Shown in pieces: positions 35,592 to 44,582 of a stretch of 64,000 nt of DNA. This stretch comes from DASVTU01 sp036387415 (GTDB lineage: Bacteria > Acidobacteriota > Blastocatellia > Pyrinomonadales > Pyrinomonadaceae). The DNA is taken from positions 1 through 64,000 of the forward strand of contig DASVTU010000018.1 of the NCBI GenBank assembly GCA_036387415.1, read 5' to 3'. Below the pieces are notes generated by a model, which was not told the origin of the DNA, did no database searches, and was given only the letters and a program-made list of their open reading frames with translations. Position 1 is the stretch's first letter; the number at the start of each line of letters is the position of its first letter. A program made the translations under genes and the position numbers.

Positions 35592-35682
35592 AGCGAGGCG
35601 GCGCGCGGCAACGCATCCCGCCTCGCTCCTTAACCACAGAAGGGGCACATTCGGACAATCGAATGTGCCCCTTCTGTTTTTG
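35592..35682 (+). terminator. Tandem hairpin terminator after lamin-tail protein 1
   Basis: Two hairpins lie here. GCGAGGCGG/CCGCCTCGC (35592-35626) comes first, then a perfect 17-bp stem from CAGAAGGGGC (35637) to GCCCCTTCTG (35676), followed by TTTTTG. The second is a textbook intrinsic terminator. Confidence 0.88.
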
Positions 35683-35705
35683 CTTCGCTCCCGCAAGAAA
35701 CACGC

Positions 35706-37922
35706 ATGACGCACCACCCCAACGCTCGCACCTGCCTCCCGCTCCTACTTTCAACCATGCTGATTATCTCGATGCACGCGAGCACAACACCCGCCGTCGC
35801 CGCCACTGCTGCCGCCGCAGCACAACAGTCCACGCGCATCGGTGCATGTCGTGCAACAGGATTTCGTGTGGCGCAGAGCATCGGAGTCGGGCGTGAACCC
35901 GTTTCGGTGGCGGTGAGCGATTTCAACGCGGACGGCAAGAGCGATGTGGTAGTCGTTAATAATGGCTCGAACAACGTCTCTGTTCTATTAGGCGAGAAGG
36001 GTGGTGGCGGGTCGTTCTTGACGCCGTTGAATTTTGCGGTGGGTCAAAGTCCGCGTTTCGTCTTGGCGGCGGATTTCAATCACGATGGTCGCTCAGATGT
36101 GGCCGTGGCAAATAGTGGCTCGGATGATGTCTCGATTCTGCTCGGCGACGGGAGCGACAAGTTGTTTCGCGCGTCGTTAAATTTCAGAGTCGGCGCAAGC
36201 CCTCTGTCGATTGCCACGAACGACTTCGACCGCGACGGCAAACTCGACCTCGCCGTGGCAAACTCCAAGAGCAACGATGTCTCGATTCTCATCGGCGACG
36301 GTCGCGGCGGCTTTGCTGCTCCCGTCGCATACGGCGCGGGACTCAACCCGTTTCACGTCGCGGCTGGCGATTTCGACGGCGATGGTCACGTCGATTTGGC
36401 GACCGCCAACGCACGCTCCAACAACATCTCCGTGCTCGTCGGCAACGGCAAAGGAGCATTCGCCGCGCCCGTCAACTACGCAGGAGGCGTCGCGCCCGCC
36501 GCTCTCGTCTCAGGCGATTTCAACAACGACAGGCGGACGGATTTTGCCGTCGCCAATTTCAGTTCCGACAATCTCTCCATCATCTTCGGCGAGCGCAGAG
36601 GCTTCGCTGCGGCGCGGAGTTTCGCGGCGGGGACAAGTCCCTATCACATCGCCGTGAGCGATTTCGATGGCGACGGGCGAGCCGACGTAGCCGTCGCCAA
36701 TGAGTCGGCGGGCAACGTCTGGGTGTTGCAGGGCGATGGTCACGGCGGCTTCCGTCCGCCCTCTGTGCTTCCGGTCGGCTTGGGGGCGTTCTTTGTCGTC
36801 GCGAGCGATTTCGACGCCGACGGCAGAACAGACCTCGCCGTGGCAAACGACGCATCCGACGACGTTTCCGTTCTGATGGGAAGCGGCAAAGGAATTTTCG
36901 CCGGAGCCATCAACCATCGTGCCGGAACCAACCCGCGCGCCATCGCCGTCGCTGATTTCGACGGCGACAAACATCTCGACATCGCTGTCTCAAACTTCAA
37001 CTCGCGCGATGTGTCCGTCCTACTCGGCGACGGTCGCGGCGGCTTCGCAGGAGCAATCAACTACGGCGTCGGAGCGCAACCGTCGTCCATCGCGGCGGCG
37101 GATTTCGACGGCGACGGCCATGTTGACATCGCCACGTCGAATGCACGCGCAGGCCACGCGTCCGTGCTCATCGGCGACGGCAAAGGAGCTTTCGCGAAGC
37201 CGCGACAGTTCCCCACGCCGTCCGGCTCGCGTGCCATCGCCGTCGCTGATTTCAACTCCGACCGCCGCGTCGATTTATTGTTTGCCAACGAGAGTTCCAA
37301 CAACATCTCTGTCCTACTCGGCGACGGCAAAGGCTCTTTCGCTCCCATGCAAAATTACGCCGTCGGCGCGAGGCCGCTATCCGTCGCCGTCGCGGATTTC
37401 AACCGCGACGGCAAACTCGACCTCGCCACCGCCAACACACATTCAGGCGACGTGTCCGTCCTCGTCGGCGACGGCAAGGGGCGTTTCCGTCCTGCCGAAA
37501 ACTTCGCAGCGGGAGCCACTCCCGCATCCGTCGCCGCCGGAGATTTCGACGCCGACGGGCGACTTGATTTGGTCGTCACAAACTACGGCACCGAAGCCTT
37601 CTCGCTCTTGCGCGGCGACGGTCGCAGCGGCTTCGCGGCGGCCAAAAATCTCGCCACGGGTCGCAATCCCTATTCGATTACCTCCGTCGATTTCAACCGC
37701 GACGGCAGCCCCGACCTCGCCGCCACCAATTCCGCATCCGGCGACGTTTCCGTCTATCAGGGCGACGGTCGCGGTGGCTTCACGTCGCTGCCGAGAATCG
37801 CTGCGGGAAAGAACCTGCGGGGCATGGCCGCAGGCGACTTCGATGGCGACGCCGATGCCGATTTAGTCGTCACCGATTCGGGTTCAAACAGCATCATCTT
37901 CATCCTTAACAATTGCCGTTGA
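35706..37922 (+). CDS. Exported FG-GAP/VCBS repeat protein, copy 2
   Basis: This 738-residue paralogue of the protein at 29661 also carries 14 FG-GAP units (for example DFNADGKSDVVVVN, DFDGDGHVDLATAN, DFNRDGKLDLATAN). The same bracket is present: GACRATGFR before the first blade and NNCR at the C-terminus. It has a signal peptide (about 1-35, ending AATAAAAAQ-like). The gene follows the lamin-tail gene and its terminator, so it probably has its own promoter. Another lamin-tail gene follows 150 bp downstream. This repeats the order seen upstream. Confidence 0.88.
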   Translation: MTHHPNARTCLPLLLSTMLIISMHASTTPAVAATAAAAAQQSTRIGACRATGFRVAQSIGVGREPVSVAVSDFNADGKSDVVVVNNGSNNVSVLLGEKGGGGSFLTPLNFAVGQSPRFVLAADFNHDGRSDVAVANSGSDDVSILLGDGSDKLFRASLNFRVGASPLSIATNDFDRDGKLDLAVANSKSNDVSILIGDGRGGFAAPVAYGAGLNPFHVAAGDFDGDGHVDLATANARSNNISVLVGNGKGAFAAPVNYAGGVAPAALVSGDFNNDRRTDFAVANFSSDNLSIIFGERRGFAAARSFAAGTSPYHIAVSDFDGDGRADVAVANESAGNVWVLQGDGHGGFRPPSVLPVGLGAFFVVASDFDADGRTDLAVANDASDDVSVLMGSGKGIFAGAINHRAGTNPRAIAVADFDGDKHLDIAVSNFNSRDVSVLLGDGRGGFAGAINYGVGAQPSSIAAADFDGDGHVDIATSNARAGHASVLIGDGKGAFAKPRQFPTPSGSRAIAVADFNSDRRVDLLFANESSNNISVLLGDGKGSFAPMQNYAVGARPLSVAVADFNRDGKLDLATANTHSGDVSVLVGDGKGRFRPAENFAAGATPASVAAGDFDADGRLDLVVTNYGTEAFSLLRGDGRSGFAAAKNLATGRNPYSITSVDFNRDGSPDLAATNSASGDVSVYQGDGRGGFTSLPRIAAGKNLRGMAAGDFDGDADADLVVTDSGSNSIIFILNNCR

Positions 37923-38072
37923 CGCGGCAACGCATGAAGCAGGCAGGATGATTATTGTTGAAGTCGTCGGAGTTGAAGGATGCATCCATCTTGTGATTTG
38001 CAAAAAGTTGCAGAGCCGTAACACTTGGTTTATCATCCCGCAGCGTTGCTCCCCAAGAAAGCAAAATATTCT

Positions 38073-39497
38073 ATGGAAATCAGAAAATTTTCGCAGAGGA
38101 CAGGTCTATCCCTGTTCTGCCTTATGCTTTTATGTCCGGCGTTTGTTGCGACGACGCCCCGCGTCGCTGCTCAGAGTCGCATCGGCGGCGCGAAGACGCA
38201 GAGCAACTTGAGCACGCGACTCACGGGGAGGACGGAAGTCGCCGCTGCTCCGGCGACGGCAGGCCAACTCATCATCAGCGAGTTTCGCCTTAACGGGCCG
38301 CAAGGCTCGAACGACGAGTTCATCGAAATCTACAACAACAGCGACACGCCGCACGTCGTTACCACGGTTGATGGCTCGACTGGCTACGGCGTCGTCTCCG
38401 CGTCGAACACCACGCTCAACGATGCAACGCCCACGCTACGTTGCACCATCCCGAATAACACAAACATTCCGGCGCGCGGCCACTTCCTCTGCACCAACAT
38501 TGCGCTCAACGGTTACTCGCTCGCCACCTATCCGTCGGGCAACAGCACTTTCGCCACCGGTGACGCCATTTATCTCACAGACATCCCCGACAACGACGGC
38601 CTCGCCCTCTTTAACACCAATCTCGTCGCCAACTTCACCATCGCCAATCGTCTCGATGCTGTCGGTTCAAATGCTGTGACCAATTCGCTCTATCGTGAAG
38701 GCACGGGCTACAACGCGATTACACCGTTTCCGCTCGAATACAGTTTCCTACGCAAACTGCCCGGCGGCTGCCACGGCTATAACGGCAACGACAACGACGA
38801 TTGCAACACCAACACCGCCGCCGCAAACACTCCCGCGCCGTCGAGTTCCTACCCGCAGGACACCGACAACAATTTCTCGGACTTCATTTATGTGAACACC
38901 AACGGCACCGCGAGCGGCGGCGGACAGGCGCGTCTCGGCGCACCGGGGCCGGAGAATCTGTCGTCTCCCGTCGCCAACGACCTCCGCGCAATTTCCAACA
39001 CGAACCTCGACCCGTCCGTGGCAAATTCCGACACGCCCAATCGCGTGCGCGATATGACGAGCGACGCATCGCAAAACTCGACCTTCGGCACGATTGATAT
39101 TCGACGAACGTTTACCAACAACACGGGCGTCGCCATCACACGTCTGCGCTTCCGCATCGTTGACATCACCACATTCCCGACGCCGGGACAGTTCTGCAAC
39201 GGCGGCGGTACCGCCACCAACTGCATCGCAGACCTTCGCGCACGGAGTTCGTCCGACATCGTAGTCAGCACCAGCGAGGGCAACAAGACCGTGCGCGGCA
39301 CGACGCTCGAAGCGACCATGCCCGGCGGCACCTCGAACCAGCCCGGCGGCGGCGGCTGGAACAGCAGCCTCTCGGCGGGCAACGTCACATTCGCGCAACC
39401 GCTCAATCCCGGCGCGAGCGTCGATGTGCGTTTCCTACTCGGCGTGCAGAAATCCGGCAAATTTCGCTTCTTCGTCAACATCGAAGCGTTGCCCTAA
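38073..39497 (+). CDS. Exported lamin-tail-domain protein, copy 2 (small)
   Basis: This 474-residue exported protein lacks the large middle domain of its paralogue. It has a signal peptide (ending RVAAQ), a lamin-tail-like domain (about 72-250, LIISEFRLNGPQGSNDEFIE, ATGDAIYLTDIPDNDGL), then PQDTDNN, RLRFRIVDITTFP and a terminal KFRFFVNIEALP. The shared last residues, (I/N)IEALP, in both proteins may be a functional C-terminal signal. The start is ATG 38073; upstream in-frame starts give an implausible extension. Confidence 0.85.
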   Translation: MEIRKFSQRTGLSLFCLMLLCPAFVATTPRVAAQSRIGGAKTQSNLSTRLTGRTEVAAAPATAGQLIISEFRLNGPQGSNDEFIEIYNNSDTPHVVTTVDGSTGYGVVSASNTTLNDATPTLRCTIPNNTNIPARGHFLCTNIALNGYSLATYPSGNSTFATGDAIYLTDIPDNDGLALFNTNLVANFTIANRLDAVGSNAVTNSLYREGTGYNAITPFPLEYSFLRKLPGGCHGYNGNDNDDCNTNTAAANTPAPSSSYPQDTDNNFSDFIYVNTNGTASGGGQARLGAPGPENLSSPVANDLRAISNTNLDPSVANSDTPNRVRDMTSDASQNSTFGTIDIRRTFTNNTGVAITRLRFRIVDITTFPTPGQFCNGGGTATNCIADLRARSSSDIVVSTSEGNKTVRGTTLEATMPGGTSNQPGGGGWNSSLSAGNVTFAQPLNPGASVDVRFLLGVQKSGKFRFFVNIEALP

Positions 39498-39630
39498 ATC
39501 AAAGAAGCCAAAGGGTTAAAGAGCAAGAAGCAAAAGCAAAGAAGAAACGAGCGCCAAAAGAATGGCCGCCGCTTTTCGCACTTTTAGCTTTTTCCTTTTA
39601 CCCTTTTCTCGTTAACCTTTTCCCCTTCTA
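39497..39630. repeat. Heptad-unit palindrome, locus F
   Basis: Purine-rich left arm units (AAAGAGC, AAGAAGC, AAAAGCA, AAGAAGA; 39498-39560) face pyrimidine-rich right arm units (TTTTAGC, TTTTTCC, TTTTACC, TTTTCTC, AACCTTT; 39571-39629). The remaining spacer to 40015 has a weak TGTCCG/CGGACA hairpin (39675-39702) followed by TGTTTTT and no supported gene. Confidence 0.65.
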
Positions 39631-40015
39631 AAGATTTGGCTGGCAGTAATTTCGTTTTTTTGTTAGTCTCGAAATGTCCGTCGGAGTCGCTGCCTTCGGA
39701 CAATGTTTTTGCCCCGCAGTTTTGAAATCGCACTCAAAAATCAAAGTGACCGTTTCGGCGTGAAGACGACCGACAGCGCAAGCCCCCTTGCCTTGTTGTA
39801 GACCATCGTCCTCTGCCGTGAACTTTTACTCGAAGGAGCAGTTCCCCCAAGATGCACATCTCCGCCTCCCGCTCTGCCCGCACCGAGGGCAAGCACTACC
39901 GCCGCCGCATCACGCAGGGGACTCTCCATTCGTCAAGACAGCAAAGCACACAGACGCCCGTTAACCTCGCTGGCCGACTCTTCTCCCCTCTAACCCCGAA
40001 TGGAACCGAAACCCC

Positions 40016-40624
40016 ATGAGAAATTTTGCGAAACTCTTTTTAACCATTGCTCTACTCATCGTCTGCGCTGCCGCGCCGAGTCTCGCACAGAGAAAAAGAG
40101 CCTGCCCCGTGCCTCCCCCGTCGCCCTTCAAGCATAACGCTTCGATTGTGACCAGCTTCGACCGTGCTTCCAGAGGCATGCGAACCACACTCGAACACCC
40201 GCGCGTCCTTGCGCGCAACGACGGCGAGTTGTATCTGCTCGCCTCCTTCATCCATCAAGACCCGCGCATGCCGCTCAATCGTCTCAAAGTGGATATCGTT
40301 TTTTATTCCACTTCAACCCATGTCAAATACCGCGACGCGCACGACCTCGTTTTTATGACCGACGGCAGACAGTTTCCCTTCGCCGGAACGTCGGCGCAGT
40401 ATCGCTCCGAGCGAAGCGGCGGACAGATTGTGGAGAGCACGCGCGTCTCCGTGCCCTACGACGTGTTGCTCAATCTGATTAACTCCAAAAAGGTCGCCGC
40501 ACGCGTCGGCGCAACCGAATTCGAGTTTTCACACAATCACCTCGAAGCCCTACGCGAACTCGCCAGCCTCATCACTCCCGCGTCGCAAGGCTCTTGGAGC
40601 AACGTCAAAGTCTCCGAAAGATAA
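40016..40624 (+). CDS. Small exported hypothetical protein
   Basis: This 202-residue secreted or periplasmic protein has a clear signal peptide (hydrophobic 5-24, ending APSLAQ). The mature part starts RKRACPVPPPSPFKHN and continues as a mixed alpha/beta domain with LKVDIVFYSTSTHVKYRDAH. A single cysteine near the mature N-terminus could pair with another protein. I do not recognise the family. It ends the run of exported proteins and has a strong terminator. Confidence 0.75.
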   Translation: MRNFAKLFLTIALLIVCAAAPSLAQRKRACPVPPPSPFKHNASIVTSFDRASRGMRTTLEHPRVLARNDGELYLLASFIHQDPRMPLNRLKVDIVFYSTSTHVKYRDAHDLVFMTDGRQFPFAGTSAQYRSERSGGQIVESTRVSVPYDVLLNLINSKKVAARVGATEFEFSHNHLEALRELASLITPASQGSWSNVKVSER

Positions 40625-40652
40625 CTATTCATCGACTGAGGTCGAAAAACAC

Positions 40653-40687
40653 AAAGGGCTGCTGTTTCATCAAACAGCAGCCCTTTT
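40653..40687. terminator. Bidirectional intrinsic terminator
   Basis: A perfect 15-bp stem (AAAGGGCTGCTGTTT at 40653-40667 and its complement at 40672-40686) has a 4-nt loop and T/A flanks on both sides. It lies between convergent genes, the small exported protein and ispG. Confidence 0.9.
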
Positions 40688-40707
40688 CCATTAAATGTCT
40701 CGACAGC

Positions 40708-41817
40708 TTATTTGCTAATCTGCACCAGTTCGGCTTCCTCTCGCGCCTTCGGGTCGTAGCCTTCGGCAACGAGTTTTTCCGTCTCCGACACGAACGCTTC
40801 CACGATGTCTTCGCCGGAGACTTTCCGCATCGGCACGCCGTGTTTGTAAATCATGCCGACGCCGCGCCCGAACGTCACACCGAGATGAGAATCGTGCGCT
40901 TCGCCCGGCCCGTTGACGGCGCAACCCATGATTGACAGATGCAGAGGTTCTTCGATGTGCGCGAGGCGGCGTTCAATCTCCGTCACGATGCCGACGAAGT
41001 TATCCACGTCGAGACGCCCGCACGTCGGACACGCCACCACCGTCACACCGCGACGGCGCAGTTCAAGCGATTTCAAAATCTCCCAAGCGACGCGCACTTC
41101 TTCGTGCGGCTCGGCGGCTAGCGAGACGCGAATCGTCTCCCCGATGCCTTCATGCAGAAGAATGCCGAGGCCGATGGCCGATTTTATCGAGCCGCTAAAT
41201 GCCGAACCCGCCTCCGTTACACCGAGATGCAGAGGATACTCAACCTGCGTCGCCAGAAGCCTGTAGGCGGCAACCGTGCGATGCACGTCCGATGCCTTGA
41301 GCGAGACGATGATGTCCCGAAAGTCCAAATCTTCGAGGATGCGTATGTGACGGAGCGCCGATTCCACCATCGCTTCAGGCGTCGCCGTGCCGTACTGCCT
41401 GAGCAAATCTTTTTCGAGCGAACCGCCGTTGACGCCGATGCGAATCGGCACTCCCTGCGCGGCGGCGGCGCGCGTCACTTCGCGCACGCGCTCATGCGCG
41501 CCGATGTTGCCTGGATTCAGACGCAGTTTATCGACGCCCGCTTCGAGCGCCATTAAAGCCAACTTGTAGTGAAAATGAATGTCGGCGACGAGCGGCACAT
41601 CGGGCACGCGTTTGCGAATCTCTCTGAGCGCAATGGCGGCGTCCTTGTCGGGCACGGCGAGACGGACAATCTCGCAACCCGCCTTGACCATCTCCTCAAT
41701 CTGCCGGACTGTGCCGTCTACGTCCGCCGTGTCGGTCTTCGTCATCGACTGCACGGCGACGGGCGCCCCGCCGCCAATCTGCACATCTTTGACGTGTACT
41801 GCTCTCGTCTGTCTCAT
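40708..41817 (-). CDS. ispG: 4-hydroxy-3-methylbut-2-enyl diphosphate synthase IspG
   Basis: This 4Fe-4S enzyme of the MEP pathway converts MEcPP to HMBPP. It has 369 residues with a TIM-barrel N-domain (SMTKTDTADVDGTVRQIEEM, LRLNPGNIG) and a C-terminal cluster domain. The cluster domain has C263 and C266 in CPTCGR, C299 in MGCAVNGPGE and the fourth ligand E306. It lies 3 nt after rseP and is the last gene of the uppS-to-ispG run, ending at a strong terminator. Confidence 0.96.
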   Translation of the reverse strand: MRQTRAVHVKDVQIGGGAPVAVQSMTKTDTADVDGTVRQIEEMVKAGCEIVRLAVPDKDAAIALREIRKRVPDVPLVADIHFHYKLALMALEAGVDKLRLNPGNIGAHERVREVTRAAAAQGVPIRIGVNGGSLEKDLLRQYGTATPEAMVESALRHIRILEDLDFRDIIVSLKASDVHRTVAAYRLLATQVEYPLHLGVTEAGSAFSGSIKSAIGLGILLHEGIGETIRVSLAAEPHEEVRVAWEILKSLELRRRGVTVVACPTCGRLDVDNFVGIVTEIERRLAHIEEPLHLSIMGCAVNGPGEAHDSHLGVTFGRGVGMIYKHGVPMRKVSGEDIVEAFVSETEKLVAEGYDPKAREEAELVQISK

Positions 41818-41820
41818 AAG

Positions 41821-43245
41821 TTATTTCTGCGGCGTTGGTGACGCGACGGCTTCGGGCGGATTGCTCGAACTGCTCATGCGCGAAACGCTCTTGGTGATGT
41901 CGTTGATGATGACGAAGCCCATCAGCAGAAGAAGGAAGACGAACCCGACTTGCTGGATGCGTTCGCGCATCGTCATCGAAAGTTTCAGGCCAACCCAACC
42001 GAGCACGCCTTCGAGGAACAGCATGAAAATCATGCCACCGTCGAGCACCGGAATCGGCAGGAGGTTGAAGACGCCGAGGTTCAAACTCAGAAACGCGAGC
42101 ATGCCGAAGACGCCGCTCCAACCGCCTTCGTTAGCGGCGCGCGACGAAGCGCGTGCGATGTCGATGGGGCCGGAGAAGGTATCGCGCACCGAACGATTCC
42201 CGCTAAAAACCTGTCCGAGCGCGAGTCCGGTCAGGCGCATGAACTCGATGTTGTGGTCGATAGCGTGCGAGGCGGCGGTCAAGAGGCCGACGCGTTGAAG
42301 CGGCACGTCTTCCACCATCACGATGCCGAGTCCGTCTTTGCCGCTCGGCAGACGACCGACGCGAGCCATGATTTCTTTCATCTCCGGCGCAGCGTTTTTG
42401 TCTTCGCCCTGACGTTTCACCGTCATGCGAATCGGCTCCGTCTTGTTGTCCTGTATGTACTGCATCACCTGCTCTTTATTGCGGATGGCTGTGCCGCCGA
42501 GCGCGATGATGTAGTCGCCCGCCTTGAGACCCGCAGCCTGCGCGGGCGAGTCGGGCGCAATCTGGTCAATCATGACGGGGAGGTCGCCGTAGTCGGGTTG
42601 GATGCCGAGTTCGCCGATAACCTCCGGGCCGTCGGTGCGTTTGGTGGGTTTGATGGTGAGCGGGATGCGTGTGCCTTCGCGCTCGACCGTGAGCGGAATC
42701 TCCTGCTCAGGCGAAAGGAGCGCATCGTTGCGGACGCGTTCCCACGAAGGGTTCTCTTTGCCATTGAAGGAGATGATGCGGTCGCCCGGTCGGAGTCCGG
42801 CGACTTGTCCCGCGCCGCCCTCTCTGAGTTGGTGAACGACGGGCGAAGGCGTGACGGCGACGCCGGTCGTCATGGCGGCGACGAGCGGAATCGTGAGAGC
42901 GGTCAGGACGTTCATCACCGGCCCGGCGACGGCGACGAGAAACTTCTGCCAGCGCGGTCGGAGGTCAAAACGCTCGGCAGCGGGAATGTCTTCTTCGTTT
43001 CCCTCTTCGATTCCGGCGTTGGATTCGTCGCCGCCCAGTTTGACGTAGCCGCCGAGCGGAATCAGGCTCAGGCGGTAGTCGGTCGTGCCCCAACGCCGTC
43101 CCCAGATACGTTTTCCGAAGCCGACCGAAAACGTCTCGACACGAATGCCGAGAAGTTTCGCCACCAGAAAATGGCCGAACTCATGTATGACGACAGCCGC
43201 GCCGAGAATAAAAATAAAGGCCAGTCCACCGATTAAATAACTCAT
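41821..43245 (-). CDS. rseP: Site-2 zinc metalloprotease RseP family
   Basis: This intramembrane protease cleaves anti-sigma factors or signal-peptide remnants inside the inner membrane. The 474 residues include the zinc motif HEFGH (about 21-25), two PDZ domains (about 140-215 and 225-300) and the C-terminal NLLPIPVLDGG (third ligand). The family helices follow. The tail is Ser/Pro-rich. Placement after dxr and before ispG is common in bacteria. The zinc-finger anti-sigma factor at 52822 could be a client (speculative). Confidence 0.94.
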   Translation of the reverse strand: MSYLIGGLAFIFILGAAVVIHEFGHFLVAKLLGIRVETFSVGFGKRIWGRRWGTTDYRLSLIPLGGYVKLGGDESNAGIEEGNEEDIPAAERFDLRPRWQKFLVAVAGPVMNVLTALTIPLVAAMTTGVAVTPSPVVHQLREGGAGQVAGLRPGDRIISFNGKENPSWERVRNDALLSPEQEIPLTVEREGTRIPLTIKPTKRTDGPEVIGELGIQPDYGDLPVMIDQIAPDSPAQAAGLKAGDYIIALGGTAIRNKEQVMQYIQDNKTEPIRMTVKRQGEDKNAAPEMKEIMARVGRLPSGKDGLGIVMVEDVPLQRVGLLTAASHAIDHNIEFMRLTGLALGQVFSGNRSVRDTFSGPIDIARASSRAANEGGWSGVFGMLAFLSLNLGVFNLLPIPVLDGGMIFMLFLEGVLGWVGLKLSMTMRERIQQVGFVFLLLLMGFVIINDITKSVSRMSSSSNPPEAVASPTPQK

Positions 43246-43362
43246 TTGTTTCCCGTCTCTTAGCTACAAATTCAGACCACTCATCAACTTAGAGGCCGCC
43301 ACCCGTCGCGCGGTTGCATTGAGTTTACGAGCCACGAGCCACATGCGTCAAACGCTGTCATT

Positions 43363-44562
43363 CTAACCGTGCTCGACGGCGGGCAAACGATAACGCTCCA
43401 TCTCCTCGCCCGCACAGCGACGCGCCCACGTGTCCGTCGCTAATACCGTCTCCAAATTTTCCACCGCGCCTGTCTCATGCCTGTCCATCACGCTCTCAAT
43501 CACGCGCGGGATGTCGGTCAGTCGAATCAACCCGTCGAGAAAGGCGTGCACTGCCACTTCGTTCGCCGCATTGAGCACCGCCGGAAGCGTACCACCCGCA
43601 CGCAACGCACGATAGGCGAGCGCAACGCATGGGAAACGTTCCACGTCGGGGGCTTCAAAATGGAGCGTGGCGAGTTTGGTCAAATCGAGCGAAGGGAGCG
43701 CGCAGGGGCGACGTTCGGGATAGGTGAGCGCGTACTGGATGGCGTGGCGCATGTCTGTGATGCCCATCTGTGCGATGACTGAGCCGTCAACCATTTCAAT
43801 CATCGAATGCACAACAGATTCGGGATGCACCACGATGTCAATCTCGTCTGCGCCAAAGCCGAACAGCCAGCGAGCTTCGATAACTTCCAGACCCTTGTTC
43901 ATGAGCGTCGCGCAATCAATCGTAATCTTCGCGCCCATGTTCCACGTCGGATGGCGCATCGCTTCGGCCACGGTCGCCTCTTCCATCTCACGCCTCGTCC
44001 CCGTGCGAAACGGGCCTCCCGAAGCCGTCAAGACCAGACGACGAACCTCCGCGCGTTTTTCGCCGCGCAAGCATTGATGCAGCGCGTTGTGTTCCGAATC
44101 GACGGGGAGGAGTTCCGCGCCCGACTCACGCGCGGCACGCGTCATCAACTCGCCCGCCATCACCAGCGTCTCTTTATTCGCCAAAGCCACGCGCTTCCCT
44201 GCTTCGAGTGCGCGCAACGTCGGCACAAAACCCACCGCACCCACCGTCGCGCTCACTACACAATCCGCACTCTCATGCGTCGCCACCTCAACCAGCCCCG
44301 CTTCGCCGACGACGATGCGCGGCAGAGGCGCGTCGCCACGCCCGTGCAACTCCGCGCGCAAATCCTCCGCGCATTCTTCCGTCTCGACGGCCACTACTTC
44401 GGGACGATGCCGCTCAACCTGCGCGGCAAGTTTCTCGACGTTGCGCCCCGCACCGAGCGCGACGACGCGAAAACGTTCGTCCGCGAAAGATTCGACCACA
44501 CGCAACGTATTGCATCCAATCGAACCGGTCGAACCCAAAACAGCAATGCCTGTCGTTTTCAT
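43363..44562 (-). CDS. dxr: 1-deoxy-D-xylulose 5-phosphate reductoisomerase
   Basis: This NADPH-dependent enzyme makes MEP from DXP, the first committed MEP-pathway step. At 399 residues it has the nucleotide-binding AVLGSTGSIGCNTLRVVE at the N-terminus, then ALANKETLVMAGELM. The active-site block PVDSEHNALHQCL with metal-binding residues, SGGPFR, and PTWNMGAKITIDCATLMNKG follow. All family blocks are intact. It sits between the Coa1-like gene (20 bp) and rseP (117 bp). Confidence 0.96.
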   Translation of the reverse strand: MKTTGIAVLGSTGSIGCNTLRVVESFADERFRVVALGAGRNVEKLAAQVERHRPEVVAVETEECAEDLRAELHGRGDAPLPRIVVGEAGLVEVATHESADCVVSATVGAVGFVPTLRALEAGKRVALANKETLVMAGELMTRAARESGAELLPVDSEHNALHQCLRGEKRAEVRRLVLTASGGPFRTGTRREMEEATVAEAMRHPTWNMGAKITIDCATLMNKGLEVIEARWLFGFGADEIDIVVHPESVVHSMIEMVDGSVIAQMGITDMRHAIQYALTYPERRPCALPSLDLTKLATLHFEAPDVERFPCVALAYRALRAGGTLPAVLNAANEVAVHAFLDGLIRLTDIPRVIESVMDRHETGAVENLETVLATDTWARRCAGEEMERYRLPAVEHG

Positions 44563-44582
44563 CCAGCCCCTTTAACCCGCCG

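Noticed and set aside
29900..37900. DNA repeats in the FG-GAP genes as a mobile or recombinational element
   Set aside because: The repeated DNA follows the protein repeats (calcium-loop codons) and needs no further explanation.
41950..43236. Long plus-strand open frame (428 codons) over rseP
   Set aside because: It is antisense to a gene with complete family motifs, and its translation is rich in Arg/His/Asp with no recognisable domain. Such frames are common opposite GC-rich coding DNA.
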